The notes under the pieces were generated by a model. It saw only the letters and a list, made by a program, of their open reading frames with translations. It made no database searches and had not been told where the DNA came from. Both the position numbers and the translations under genes were made by a program. A DNA stretch of 64,000 bases from Streblospio benedicti (Eukaryota > Annelida > Polychaeta > Spionida > Spionidae): positions 12,087,069-12,151,068 of the forward strand of contig CM032662.1 in the NCBI GenBank assembly GCA_019095985.1, written 5' to 3'. Below are positions 34,650-45,544 of the stretch, in pieces (the stretch's first letter is position 1; every line of letters begins with the position of its first letter).

Positions 34650-35610
34650 ACCTTTGGCACATGCATGTTAGAGTGCAGAAACCAACTGAGACTAATGACT
34701 GGCTTGCTTTTTCCCATTTACAGTGTTATAAACAATGAAGGGGATAGAAAGAATGGCCATTCATTAGACTGAGTTGGTTTCTGGCCTCTACTATACATGT
34801 GCCCATGGTACTGACAACGGACAGTTAAATCATCAAACCAACAATTTGTTTTAAAATGGTTCTAACGCAGTAACTTTAATACGCAAATTGTACAACCGTT
34901 CAGGACATTCTAGTTCAAACAATTGTGCAAACAAATAATCATTTTACACAGGAACTTCCCTATTTCCGCTATAGTTGTATGCAGACTTCAGCAATGCATT
35001 AGATTACAGTATACAATGTTCATGTATTACATAATAACTGTATAATTTATGCCACACTCACGTTTGTATATTTACAAAAGAGCATTAACAATTTGTTATC
35101 GTGGCTAGAACAATCATAATTATGATTAATTACATTAATTTGAGAAGACTAATACAATGTTTTCACTAACAGAAGCAGACAAGCATGGTCTAAGATGGTA
35201 ATTAACAAAAGTCTTCCATACTTGTGAACCATAGTTCTGTTTACACCTTCAACACAATTTTGTAATAGTTAAGGATCCCAAGCTCTCATCTTGTGACATG
35301 TGGACATCTAAAGAACAGACTTTGTCCTTTCAGACCTCTCGGGCTATAATGCCTATTTGCATTTATATTTGTAAAATATATTTGTAGAAATATATATTAC
35401 TTATGGCACATACATTCAAATTATAGTAATTGTGGATATTATAAGTCCTCTTTAGTCTATACACTAGCATTGTTTGATGGGAGATATTTCAGTTTTTCAC
35501 CTATACCAATGTCCAATTGTATTGAAAAATACATCATAATGACACTTGATGTATATTTATCTTCATTGAAGTGCTGGAAGAGAATGAAAATTGGTCACTA
35601 ATAACCTGTA
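34650..35610. other. AT-rich intergenic DNA
   Basis: No open frames of note. Downstream flank of the TRIM gene, so any 3' UTR would lie toward 35100-35812. Confidence 0.5.
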
Positions 35611-35611
35611 A

Positions 35612-35705
35612 TATACAGTAGAACTTCTCTATTATGACCACTCAGGGGCTGGCCTCAAGTGGTCTCAATAGAGAAGTGCTCACTTTACCGAGGCTCATTG
35701 CGCCG
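35612..35705. mobile_element. Family B MITE near the TRIM gene 3' end
   Basis: TACAGTAGAACTTCTCTATT, ATGACCACTCAGGGGCTGGCC, TCAAGTGGTCTCAATAGAG. The inverted pairing of the arms is clear. It may lie in the TRIM 3' UTR. Confidence 0.75.
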
Positions 35706-35812
35706 GGTATCCTATATTTTTTACTCTTTTTATTTTTTTTTAAGGTTGGCCGTGACGGTTTTTGAGCAGGTAGGCAAATGCAGCTGAGCCTGGGTCATGA
35801 CGTCCATAGTCA

Positions 35813-37225
35813 TCATCCTGTGTTTCGATCACTCCAGTGTGATAACTGGGTTGCATTCTGGTCCAGTGTGGGCAACATCTTCACGTCCAGCTGGCAACCT
35901 AACAACTTCAGGTCTCGTGCAGCACAGACACGTTCAGCCACTCCTTCATCCTCAAATTCTATAATTGCCTCTTCTTCGCCACTTAATTGGATGTTAGCAA
36001 TCTTTCCACCTCTGGATTTCTTCGAGTTGAAGAAATACATCTCAAGATGTTTAGCTGTCCCACGTGGAAATCCTTTAACCAGAATTGTTTTCGAGTTCTG
36101 CAGTGGTGGTGGTGAGGTTGAAACATAAAAAGCATCATCATCATTCCAACATTTTTTTGTTTTCTTCGTTCTTTGTTTCAATGTTGCTGTTAATCCTTTG
36201 ACCTTTTCGCAGATTTTGTCCAAGTTTCCATCTCTCTTCATATACCTTACAGGCATTTTTGTTCTCAACTGCAATTCAGTCTTTCCGCTGAAAGAAGGTG
36301 ATGATTTACTTGGCTGATATGTTTTTAGAGCATCAGCAACTTTTTCTGCAACTTTGATCAGATTTGTGGCAGTCTTCATCGTACGTCTGGTGTCAAAGTC
36401 AGCCTTTTCTTTCTCGATGGCCTCGTCAATATCCTTGAGCATTTTGTTTAAAGCTGCCATGCTCACTGATTTCTTCTCGATTTCCCTTCCGGGCTGTTCC
36501 AAAAACTTGGTTAATTCGTTAGACAACATCGTTTCCCATTTGTCAATCTGCGCATGAAGGTCTTTCGCTGTGCTTTTTATTTCAATTTTCAGTGAATCCA
36601 CTTCTTCTCTAAGTGCCATGGCTGCCTCAGAATCTTTACTCTCCATTATTGTCTTCGCTTCTGCCAATGATGCTTTACATCGTGCAAGGTTTTGCATATT
36701 GTCATTAAAAACTTCCTCAACCAACGCTATTTCATGGTTGGTATGTGAACTATAATCTGTCATTGTGGTGACACATTTTGGACACATTAACAAATCGCAA
36801 GTCACGCAAAAATTGGTTGCATCCAGGTGATGTGTTTGACACTTGCGAGTTGTTTCTTTTTGCTTATATCCCTTGATCTTTCCATCGGGTTCTTGTTTGT
36901 CCTGGTCTTTGTGTGACGGATCATTTCTTACAATTGCAGATCGATTGATGATCTTTTCCATTACGTTTGTCAAGTATATGTTTATCTGGAGGCTTGTAAC
37001 ATCTTGCGTTCTGATTTTTAAGGGGACGTCACATAATGGACACTTAAATTTACCTTCAATGGCATTGTCGAGGCAGTCTATCAAACATTTCGTACAAAAC
37101 GAGTGACTACATTTCAACAACCGGGGTATTTTATCTTCCAGGTTATACAAATCTAAACAAATACAACAACTGAACTCATCTTTAAATTCCTCCAACATAT
37201 TCCCTCTTCCTTTTCCAGTTGCCAT
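35813..37225 (-). CDS. TRIM-like protein: RING, B-box, coiled coil and C-terminal RRM-like domain
   Basis: A 470-residue single-exon frame starting in good context (AAAATGG). The C3HC4 RING spans residues 20-65 (C20, C23, C39, H41, C44, C47, C62, C65). A B-box type 2 lies at about 129-164 (CQTH, CVTC, CPKC, HTNH), and a charged helical stretch at about 170-300 should form the TRIM coiled coil. After a basic, Ser-rich linker, residues 378-452 (KTILVKGFPRGT, then LEMYFFNSKKSRGGKI, EAIIEFEDEGVAERV) fit an RRM of the PARP10/PARP14 type. RING and B-box proteins of this build are usually ubiquitin ligases; substrate and ligand are unknown. The lack of introns suggests retroposition, or simply a single-exon member of an expanded invertebrate TRIM set. 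Confidence 0.88.
   Translation of the reverse strand: MATGKGRGNMLEEFKDEFSCCICLDLYNLEDKIPRLLKCSHSFCTKCLIDCLDNAIEGKFKCPLCDVPLKIRTQDVTSLQINIYLTNVMEKIINRSAIVRNDPSHKDQDKQEPDGKIKGYKQKETTRKCQTHHLDATNFCVTCDLLMCPKCVTTMTDYSSHTNHEIALVEEVFNDNMQNLARCKASLAEAKTIMESKDSEAAMALREEVDSLKIEIKSTAKDLHAQIDKWETMLSNELTKFLEQPGREIEKKSVSMAALNKMLKDIDEAIEKEKADFDTRRTMKTATNLIKVAEKVADALKTYQPSKSSPSFSGKTELQLRTKMPVRYMKRDGNLDKICEKVKGLTATLKQRTKKTKKCWNDDDAFYVSTSPPPLQNSKTILVKGFPRGTAKHLEMYFFNSKKSRGGKIANIQLSGEEEAIIEFEDEGVAERVCAARDLKLLGCQLDVKMLPTLDQNATQLSHWSDRNTG
35868..36095 (-). other. RRM-like domain of the TRIM gene
   Basis: Beta-strand 1 pattern ILVKGFP (RNP2-like position), helix LEMYFF, the SRGGKIANIQL strand, AIIEFEDEGVAERVCAA (RNP1-like strand and helix 2), then LLGCQLDVKML as the last strand. 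The order and the Gly-Gly before strand 2 match the atypical RRMs of PARP10/14-like proteins. The RNP aromatic residues are weak, so RNA binding is not assured. Confidence 0.65.
36690..37167 (-). other. RING and B-box zinc-binding region of the TRIM gene
   Basis: Zinc-ligand spacing is complete for both domains, so the copy looks functional rather than a pseudogene. No B-box 1 is present; the 60-residue RING-B-box linker is Lys/Asp-rich. Confidence 0.8.
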
Positions 37226-38170
37226 TTTTAATTATGGATGTACTAGTAAAATCAAAATCTTGCATACATATACTGTATAGTGCATACAGTCCCTGTGATA
37301 AGGGATGCGATAGAGGACTTGATAGGCACAGTAGAACATCCAATTAAGAACAAGTCTATACACAGACTCTACATAAGATCACTTCTTGCAGTCCCAAGCC
37401 CTCATAAAGAAGCCAACATGAACCTAACCTCCACAAAGAGACGTCTGCCTATTGTGACCGCTTGAGGTAATGTGTAATTGTTTTATCATGGATGTTTTAC
37501 TGTAGTATGAAGACGCTGTCAGTATAGGTGTAGTGAATACCATTATGATCCACCGTTGATCCATTGCGATCTTTTAATCCATTAAACCTCTGTTTTTTTG
37601 TCCTTTTTTAAATATTTGTAGTGTTGAGAATTCTCAATGTAGTCAAATAGAGAGAGAAAGCCAGTTCACGACGATGGCCAATACTAATCATCATTGACTT
37701 CCCACACCACTTTTTTTTCTTTAAACCGACATTTACTCTTTTTATATACTTGTTGATATTGATATAGCAACATAATATGAATAAATAAACCCCCTTATAT
37801 ATGGCATTGGCTACTCCTAAAGTGTATAGCTCACTTTACAGTTTTCACAATTTAAAAAACAATTCTTATTAAAGAGGTGGTCTCTTTATAGAGGTGCTCT
37901 CAAAAGCAGATTCCACCATAGAATTCACACTCTGTCATCAAGCAATCTATACTTCGCCGTGCTGAATTACACCCTTTGTCACAAGTAATGCAATGGCATC
38001 GCAGAGCCACATACATAATAGATATGGGTATAAGTGGCGTGATAATATTGCTTCTCACTCACGAATAGAATACTACACCTAGAACTGAGGCGTGCACTTA
38101 ATATACGACACCTCTTTCTACTCAGCCTACCAGTGACCGGTGGGGTTGGCCTCAAGTCATCTCAATAAAG
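37226..38170. other. 5' flank of the TRIM gene with family B MITE pieces
   Basis: Family B blocks at about 37322-37470 (ACAGTAGAACATCCAATTAAG, CCACAAAGAGACG, CTATTGTGACCGCTTGAGG) and 37860-37915 (GTGGTCTCTTTATAGAGGTG). No coding region or upstream exon is recognised. Confidence 0.5.
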
Positions 38171-38175
38171 GGATT

Positions 38176-38349
38176 CATGGGCAGATCCAGGGTGGGGTGG
38201 CGCCGGGGGCATCCCCCCCATCCCCCTTCCCCACCAAAATGCTTCATTTTCATAGGGGTTTTTGGCATGTCCACCATCGATCGCGCGTACAAAACCCATG
38301 AAATCCCTTAAGTGCACGCCCCTTTTCCAAAACCCTGGATCTGCCATTG
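38176..38349 (-). mobile_element. Family A MITE, complete copy with target duplication
   Basis: Left terminus CATGGGCAGATCCAGG, right terminus CCCTGGATCTGCCATTG, flanked by direct GGATT repeats (38171-38175 and 38350-38354). The internal phrase AAATGCTTCATTTTCATAGG is shared with other copies. Gly-rich ORFs across it are not genes. Confidence 0.85.
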
Positions 38350-38394
38350 GGATTATCTCTTTATATGAGGTTTACGGTGGCCACTTATGATTTG

Positions 38395-38485
38395 TTAGGG
38401 TTTGGGGGGACTCTGAGAAACAGTCTTTTTAAAGAGGTGGTCTTCATATAGCGGTGGTCATAATTGGAAGTTATACTGTAATGTT
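38395..38485. mobile_element. Family B MITE remnant
   Basis: AAAGAGGTGGTCTTCATATAG and GGTGGTCATAATTGGAAGTT, ending ATACTGTA. Confidence 0.55.
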
Positions 38486-38959
38486 TTCACGCCCTGCTTG
38501 CAGCTAACTGGCTATTGTGTCACGTGTAAGACGGATACATCAGATGATTTAAAATTTTGTGTGTTTGCTTGCTTGCTGATACTCTGCAGCCATCAACTTT
38601 GATGATTATAGCAGAGGGAGGCCACGTGGTGCTGGTACATGGACCTCCAGAGGCAGGTTAGGTAACCAACTGAGCCTCGGGGGGTGTGGACTGTGAAGGG
38701 ATCACACTAGCTATAGTTTTCAAACTAGGTGAGTTCTTTTACGTGCAGAGGGGTGGCTTTCCTCTACATGGGACACGCCTTTTAACGTGGCATCCGAACC
38801 TCACATTTTGAGTCTTTATTGGAGAAGGAGGCAGCCGAAGAATTGTGGTGATGTGTATATGAAAATTCAGCCGGATTTTGCTAGACAGTCTATCAAAAAT
38901 TAATATTTTAACTGCTCACGGTGAATATGGATTGTAAACTGCAGAATATGCTGACATAG

Positions 38960-39335
38960 AGGTTTAAAAAAACACCAAGAATATCATTACATCCTTGAAA
39001 CCACTGACGTCTGTCAACACAGGCTCAAAAACGGCTTGAACCTCAGCCTCACATAGAGGCACCCTAATTGGAATGGACACTTCTGCTGCATTATTCAATA
39101 GACAAATCCCTCCTTTTGCTCCCACCTCTGAGTACAACTTCCTTAAAACCAAATCAATGCAGGCGTCACAAAAGCTTTAATGCATCCACATTGATTCTAT
39201 GCCCTATGATTCCATCGCAGCTTTTGTCCCATTCAAAGCTTAGTGAATGGTCTAAACAGCTCAGTTGTCTCATCGAGTGTCTAAAATGAAGAGCATCATT
39301 TGTGGGTACAGGGAAACATTGAGATTTAGCTGGAC
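38960..39335 (-). pseudogene. Decayed coding-like sequence, unidentified
   Basis: Minus-strand frames read LFILDTR, ALNGTKAAMES, SFCDACIDLVLRKLYSEVGA, GGICLLNNAAEVSIPIRV and EAEVQAVFEPVLTDVSGF, with several in-frame stops in the upstream part. The run of protein-like residues across about 370 bp suggests a dead gene or DNA transposon fragment. I do not recognise the family. Confidence 0.4.
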
Positions 39336-39427
39336 AGATATCAAGAAAAGTCTTTCACTTACAAGAGAAAGCAACAAAATGGACAAAAGGCGTTTTTATT
39401 GAATGAAAAACACTCAGCATTAAAAAT

Positions 39428-39460
39428 CAAGATGGCCGCCAAATTTCAAGATGGCCGCCA
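39428..39460 (+). promoter_or_regulatory. Two tandem YY1-like sites
   Basis: CAAGATGGCCGCCA occurs at 39428-39441 and again at 39447-39460, in the same orientation and two helical turns apart (19 bp). AAGATGGC is the well-known YY1 core. No promoter or gene start is identified nearby. Confidence 0.5.
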
Positions 39461-39767
39461 CTTTGTCAGAAGTAACATGTATTTTGTTAAAGAATTAGAG
39501 GCACCTGTCAGCGATACTCTCATTTTCTCTTGTTTGATTTTCAATGTTCCTAAAATGTATCACTCATAGGGACACTACACTAGTGGGGATTCTTTTTACA
39601 AACAGCAAGTTTTCACTGTAATACGAAACTCATAACCATTGCCATTATTGACTACTTATTATTGACTAAGTTACATAATGGTGTGAATATAAAACGGCAA
39701 AACAGCAAATAATTGATAATCTTTGTAAGGTATTATAAAAATTGACTTTTGTACACAAAAAGGCTAA

Positions 39768-39900
39768 CATCAGTAGAACCTCATTACCTCGCTATTGCTT
39801 ATCTAGAATTTTTTGTTTGCAAAGGTTAGTTTCATTTCCCTTGGACCCTGAACATGTACATCTCACTTTTGAAAATTCAAAGCAAGAGATTATTTTCACC
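39768..39900 (+). mobile_element. Pogo/Tigger-like MITE, left part
   Basis: CAGTAGAACCTCATTACCTC, GCTTATCTAGAATTTTTTG and GTTAGTTTCATTTCCCTT match the element at 59708-59881, which has both ends. Confidence 0.55.
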
Positions 39901-39959
39901 TCCATAAGTTGTTCCTCAGAGTCAGTTAAAACCGTGTGTCAGTGTGTATGTGTTTCGTG

Positions 39960-40095
39960 TTTTGTGTTTTGTTTGTTTTGTTTCATTCTGTTTGTTTGTT
40001 CTTGCTTGTTGGGTCTTTTAATATTTAAGTGACTGTTTGGTTGTATATTTGCTTGTTTGTTTGTTTCTTTGTTTGTTTTTTGTTTGTACCCATAT
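39960..40095. repeat. T/G-rich (TTTG)n low-complexity stretch
   Basis: Runs of TTTGTTTGTTTG and variants. Confidence 0.8.
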
Positions 40096-40625
40096 GATCA
40101 GATCAGTTTTCACTTTGGTCCTCTTCCACTCGGGTAGAATTTAGTGTGTAAGCTACATGCTTCTAAACCCACAGGATCTCCCACCCACCCCCACCCCCAC
40201 CCCCCATCCCCAACACAGACACAAACACCTTCAAAAATATGGATCTACTCGAGGGTGTTAAAAAATCTTCAATGTGGTTCCATGACCTTTTTAGACCAAG
40301 TGTTCAATTTGCAGAAACGGCTCATATTTCAAGCTTTCAGGCTCACGATTTCCTAGGACCATAAATCTCTGAGGGTTTTAACTTTTTTCCAAATCTGGTT
40401 ACCTCTCTGCCCTAAGTATGTGTCCGAAAACCAGAAACAACAAACATCCACCATGGACTTCAACTTCAGTCAGTTGGAAAACACTTTAATGTAATTGGCT
40501 TAGGCCTCCAAAGACATGATGTGCATTAGACTTGGTGTCTTTGTATTTCCTGATTGAGAGAGATTAACTTTCTACCTTTTGAACCGATTTTAAAAATAGT
40601 TTTTTTTACTACAGTCCACTAAAAT

Positions 40626-40975
40626 AGAGCAGAAGCAGCAGTAGAAACATCAGCAGTAGAAGTAGCAGCGGCAACAACAAGAACAACAACTGCAGTAGCA
40701 GCAACAACAGCAGCAGCGGCGGCAGCAGCGACAGCAGCGGCAGCAGAAGAAGCAGCAACAGCAACAAGAACAACTGCAGTAGCAGCGGCAACGGCAGCAG
40801 CAGGAGCAGTAGAAGCAAAAACAACAACAACAGCAACAACAACAACAACAACAACAAACACAGCAGCAGAAACAGCAACAGAAACAACAACAGCAACAGC
40901 AACAACAACAACAACAACAACACCAATAACATCAACAACAACAACAGCAACAATAGCAACAGCAGCAGGTTTTCT
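40626..40975. repeat. CAG/CAA trinucleotide array
   Basis: About 350 bp of AGC/ACA trinucleotides with GGC and GAA interruptions. The 124-residue poly-Leu frame is an artefact of the repeat. A short related array lies at 41076-41130. Confidence 0.95.
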
Positions 40976-41075
40976 GGAAACAAAGTCGCGTCAATCCGTA
41001 CATTTCATAGGTTTGGAAGCACAAAAATTCAATCAAAAGCTCGCGGATACGTCAAAATGACATGGACACTTCTTA

Positions 41076-41130
41076 AGTGGAGCAGCAACAAGAGCAGCGA
41101 GAGCAAAACAACAACAACAACAACAACATC
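41076..41130. repeat. Short CAG/CAA array
   Basis: GGAGCAGCAACAAGAGCAGC followed by an AAC run, 100 bp right of the larger array. Confidence 0.85.
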
Positions 41131-41842
41131 CCCTGGTCCGTGCTGGAAAGAACGGCTAAAAGCTTATTGGGTGGTGAATGGGTCTGTGATATCCGCATCA
41201 AACCGAATAACAGTTACATAATTACATGTGACGCAAATACAGTAATCCATACGGATACATTATTAGAAAATCCGTGCCTTTGTGGCATTTGTGTGTAGAA
41301 TCATTAGATACCTGTAGACTTCCTAACATGCGAGGCATTCAGTGTATGCGCTTATTAATGTTAGAACTAAGCTATATATGTACTTTTTTTCTTTCCCAGC
41401 ATGAACTCCATTAGCAGGTGGAAATCCACACACCTTACCCGGGACCTGTCTCACTCATTTTTACGTCAGCGAGTACAAGCAACGATTACGGATGTGATGT
41501 GGAAATGCATGCACCAATTCTGTGGTGGTTTTATAGGTGCTATGGGTAATGCGTGGGTTGCATTGTGAAGAATTCGTCGAGAGATATGGTCCTTAAAAAC
41601 ATAGATCATGAGAGTATATACTATCCCTAGAATTGATCTTGGGTAAAAAGAGAAAAATAAACTCTGATAGCAATAACCATGAAAGAAAGTCTGCAATGAA
41701 TAACACAATCTACAACTGGTGTGTTGGTACATGGGTATATTTCACAGCAGGGGGCTAACTCCTATGAGACTGATAATAGCAACCATTGTTCTATTGCTCG
41801 GTTATTGTTGTTATATTAATAGTACCATTTACATGTACCCAT

Positions 41843-42007
41843 GGTTGGGAGCCTCACAGCTTTGTTGCTAGCCTTGGACTCTAGTGAAGTGCACCTGCTA
41901 ATCCTAACGTACAACAAATACAGTAAATTACATATGTACATAATAGTGTATGCTGGTAGCCTCTTATCATTGTTGCTACTAGTCGCACTCTCAGCGGGAG
42001 GTTCATG
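41843..42007 (+). repeat. GGTAGCCTC repeats flanking Helitron-like copy 3
   Basis: GTTGGGAGCCTCACAGCTTT (from 41843), GCTGGTAGCCTCTTATCATT (from 41951) and GTTGGTAGCCTCATAGCTTT (from 42770) share the same block followed by GTTGCTA/GTTGCTGA. The first two lie left of the element and the third right of it. Confidence 0.6.
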
Positions 42008-42507
42008 GTGTCGCTACAACTGCTGAAGCAAAGCATTGTGTTTTGTTCTTTTGTACCTAACTAAGTATGTATGTCTCCGCACAAGCTAGAGGGTTTACCG
42101 AAGAACGATTTCGTTCAGGTTTTACACAACTATGAGGTATGAGGCGACACCAAAGTGATTCGAGTTTGGGCAGTTTGTCAATTAAACTGTGCTTTCCACA
42201 GGGGCATTATGGTCCATTTTCAACAATCTTATTAGTATTGAATGCACAATTACAGATCAATGTTGTATTACATGCAAAGGTCTACCTGGTGCTGTTTGTT
42301 ATGTGCTACTACAGTGATCAATATTATAGTATGACGAAGCCAATATTAGACAATGGCATATTATCTGTGGCTGATTACATATCCGGTACATTGTAATAGT
42401 ATACTTTTTTTAATCATGATTTCCAAAACATTTTATTCAACATCTTTATTGACCCTAAGTGAACATTATTCTAGCGATGCTGTGCTCTGTGAGCACTTTT
42501 GATCTAG
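42008..42507 (+). mobile_element. Helitron-like non-autonomous element, copy 3
   Basis: Shares ATGTATGTCTCCGCACAAGC, CGATTTCGTTCA, CTATGAGGTATGAGGCGACA and GTGATTCGAGTTTGGGC with copies 1 and 2. The 3' hairpin is GTGCTC-TGT-GAGCAC (42482-42496) followed by TTTTGATCTAG. Relative to copy 1 the stem has a paired change (T-A to C-G), so the fold is retained. The 5' hairpin is weakened. Confidence 0.75.
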
Positions 42508-44760
42508 TTTTGTTCAGTGTTTTTTATGATATGTAATAATTCTTTTTCTTCGTTAAAAGGTGGTTCTTCTGTACTTGCAATCTATGCTCCCGGCATTTTT
42601 TTAGTAAGCGAAATTCATAAAAATATATATATAAATATCAAATTTTCATTACATCATCACGTACTTACATCACATCCATTAAAATGAATTATAAAGTGCA
42701 ATCATACAATCATACAAAATATTATTCGCATAAGTATTCACAAAAGAATAAATCCGTACAATAGTGTGAGTTGGTAGCCTCATAGCTTTGTTGCTGATAG
42801 CCCCGATTCAATATGCTAAAAACGTAAAGTGTGCGTGTACCTGTAGAGTTTGCTCGGCTCTACGAAATCTGTATAGGAAAGTCAAGTGGTTCAGTATTAG
42901 TTCAACCAGGTAAATCCATCAGGCAGTTATTGGGAAAAGATGTACTTGATAACAGGACCAACTCATTCCGGTTGATTTGAAATTCCTTATTCTTACATTA
43001 TTCTTACATCATTTTGCCGATGCAACTCAATGATGTAGATAATTGTTGATGTAAGAAACATAATTTGAGTTTTCGTTTTGACCAACATGATTTTACAGTG
43101 GATCTTTGATGGGGGTTGCAAGGTGTCGAAAATTCCCATAAACAACATTTTTCATTCTATTCATATTTTTAGCAAATTTTCTTCCAGTGTGATTCATCAT
43201 TTTGACACATGATGTTTAAAAACGTGATTTTAGGGACCTAATACTCTCTTAAAATCCTTAATTTCCTATACAAAAAGTCCTAGGAAAAATCAGCAAAAGT
43301 ACTGTTTAACTGTACTATACTTCATCTTTCTATCAATCATTAAACATTCTAATCCAATCTCCGTCACATAAGTACTTTCTCCAATAACCAAACCACTAGT
43401 TCTCCTCTGCCCCTGTTCCTCAAACCCTCCACTCCAATCAGCTCATCTCTACACTACACTAAAGATACACATATCTCATCCAACGTAGTTCATATCATGA
43501 GGGAGTTAACGATTATTTGAGCATTAAGATAGACACTTGCCAAGTGCTACAAGTTGAAACAACGCAGGTGCTCATGGCAGGTGCTTTGCTGGTGTGATAA
43601 GGCAACTGACATACAAACGAGTACATGGGAGCAATTTAAGGAGAAATCTCCATGTATTCTGCCCTTCCTACGTTTCTAGGGTTGTGTAGGTTGTAGTCAC
43701 TGCGTTACACACGCATAGAGTTCTCTATAAATTGCTACCTGACCGAGTACAGCATTTAGATGATATTATAGGCTCTTCCAAATCATGCGCAGACCTTGAG
43801 CATAATGACTACTTTTCTTCGAAGTCAAAAGTCTAGACATTGACAGGGAGTTAATCACCCACTGCTTAATTGACAGTCTTGCTAATTTTTATATAGAATG
43901 GAGTGGTCAGAGTAAACAGAAATAATTAAAGTTTTTATTAACATGAAAAATGCCATGTTCAAATCAGACAACATTGTTGGCAATGACAACAAACAATAAA
44001 GACATGAAAAACAAAATTATGGCTAAGACAACAAAAAAAAACAAGAAGAACAAGAACAAGAATATTCAACGATAACAATACTTACAGTGACAAAGACATT
44101 TACGACAACGACGTGTATATATGCGGTATTTACGTCTGCGGTTTCATGTAGACATGGGGCAATAAAATGTCCCAACCTAATGCTGCAAATGCGGCAATAA
44201 GCCGGCTCACGATTGACCTGAATTCGCACCCAATATACACACTGAGTATAAATGTGCTCAAATGCACGCTATAGGCATTCATGGAGCTCAATTCACAAAT
44301 GGGTATTAGTTTAGTTAATTTAGTGGAGGTAATAATAACTATGACCTGATATAAGCAGTAGGCAATATTGAATAGTTATTTTTCTAAAATGTGGCCTGCA
44401 GAACTTTATTGTTTCGCACAGTTGACACAAAATGCAATGCTAAATGGTTATCATGGAACTCAAATACCAAGGCATATAAAAAGACTTCTCTTAAAGTCAA
44501 TTTGACTCATTTGCTTCCCTACATGGACAAAATTTGTTTTTTCATATGCACTTAAGATGGGGGGGTGATATGCAATATACTGCTATTCGAAGTCGTTCAT
44601 GAATAATGGCCCACATTATGAGAATCACCGTGAAATAGACCGCCACAGGACCGACCTCAAGTGATCGTAATAGAGTCGTTGTTTAAAAAATATAATATGT
44701 TCATGTTTTATGCTCTATGAATAATATATACCGAAATAAATATCATATTATGCTATTCAT
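42508..44760. other. Intergenic DNA, no gene seen
   Basis: AT-rich; only short frames. A family B remnant lies at about 44630-44680 (GACCTCAAGTGATCGTAATAG). Confidence 0.5.
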
Positions 44761-44764
44761 CCAC

Positions 44765-44880
44765 ACTAACCGATCCAGGTTTGCTGACAGTTGGGCACAA
44801 ACAGAGTTTATACTTATTTTTCTTGGAGAAAAGCGCGTCTTGGACGGCCACCCCCACCACCTCCTCCACTTTGCCATTTT
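44765..44880. repeat. Dispersed repeat, copy 1 of a local pair
   Basis: ATCCAGGTTTGCTGACAGTT then GGGCACAA...CTTGGAGAAAAGC..CCACCCCCACC. A similar block at 45545-45700 reads GTCCAGTTTTACAGACAGTT GGGCACAA...GGAGGAAAGCACCC. C-rich tails are present in both. Confidence 0.55.
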
Positions 44881-45544
44881 TCACTAGCTTGATTCACATT
44901 TCTTTGACATATAACTTGTCTCAAATAAAGGACACTTTCCGCTGCCTTTTTAACTCAACAATACAAACATTACTTATACAGCCGAATGACTTAAGGAAAC
45001 TATATTATGAAAATACCCTTTAATTCTTAGTTTCTTTGGAAATAAACTTCTATTCAATGATCATTTGAAATGCATCTGACATTTTGTATTTGCATTGTTT
45101 AGAACGTGTGAAATGTTCACATTGTTGCTGATATCCGATAAATGCTATTCTAACCCATGAGATTGTTTTAACACGTGCTTCTGTGTAACCCACTTCCAAC
45201 GCGAGAGTCCACAAGATTTTTTTCCCCATTTTGGTTTCTCTGCCTGTAGACTTTAGTCATGGTTTCATAGTTTAATACTGTGGCTATAACTTCCATTCCA
45301 ATACTATTAGATGATACAATCATATGTTCCATTCGTATATTCAGCGTGGATCATTCTACTCCTTTGGCAAGGGTCGGACACTCCCTCCTAGTGAAACCAA
45401 ATCAGTCCGTATTGTAGCCACCCCCATCTTTTTTCCAGCAAATTATATTATATCCATGTATCATACTTTATGAATGATATACACTGACAAATTGGTCTTC
45501 TTATGAACGTGGTCTCAAACTGGAGGTGATCTCAATTGTATGTT

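Noticed and set aside
34475-34717. Val/Cys repeat ORF
   Set aside because: Translation of the CA microsatellite.
35805-35815. TGA-TGA-CTA at the TRIM stop as a read-through signal
   Set aside because: The TGA-CTA context belongs to the second of two adjacent stops, and the following frame closes after three codons.
35778-36128. 116-residue plus-strand ORF antisense to the TRIM gene
   Set aside because: A shadow of the RRM coding region with no motif of its own.
40609-40983. 124-residue poly-Leu ORF and poly-Ala/Val ORF
   Set aside because: Same cause: CAG/CAA array with no unique sequence or conserved start.
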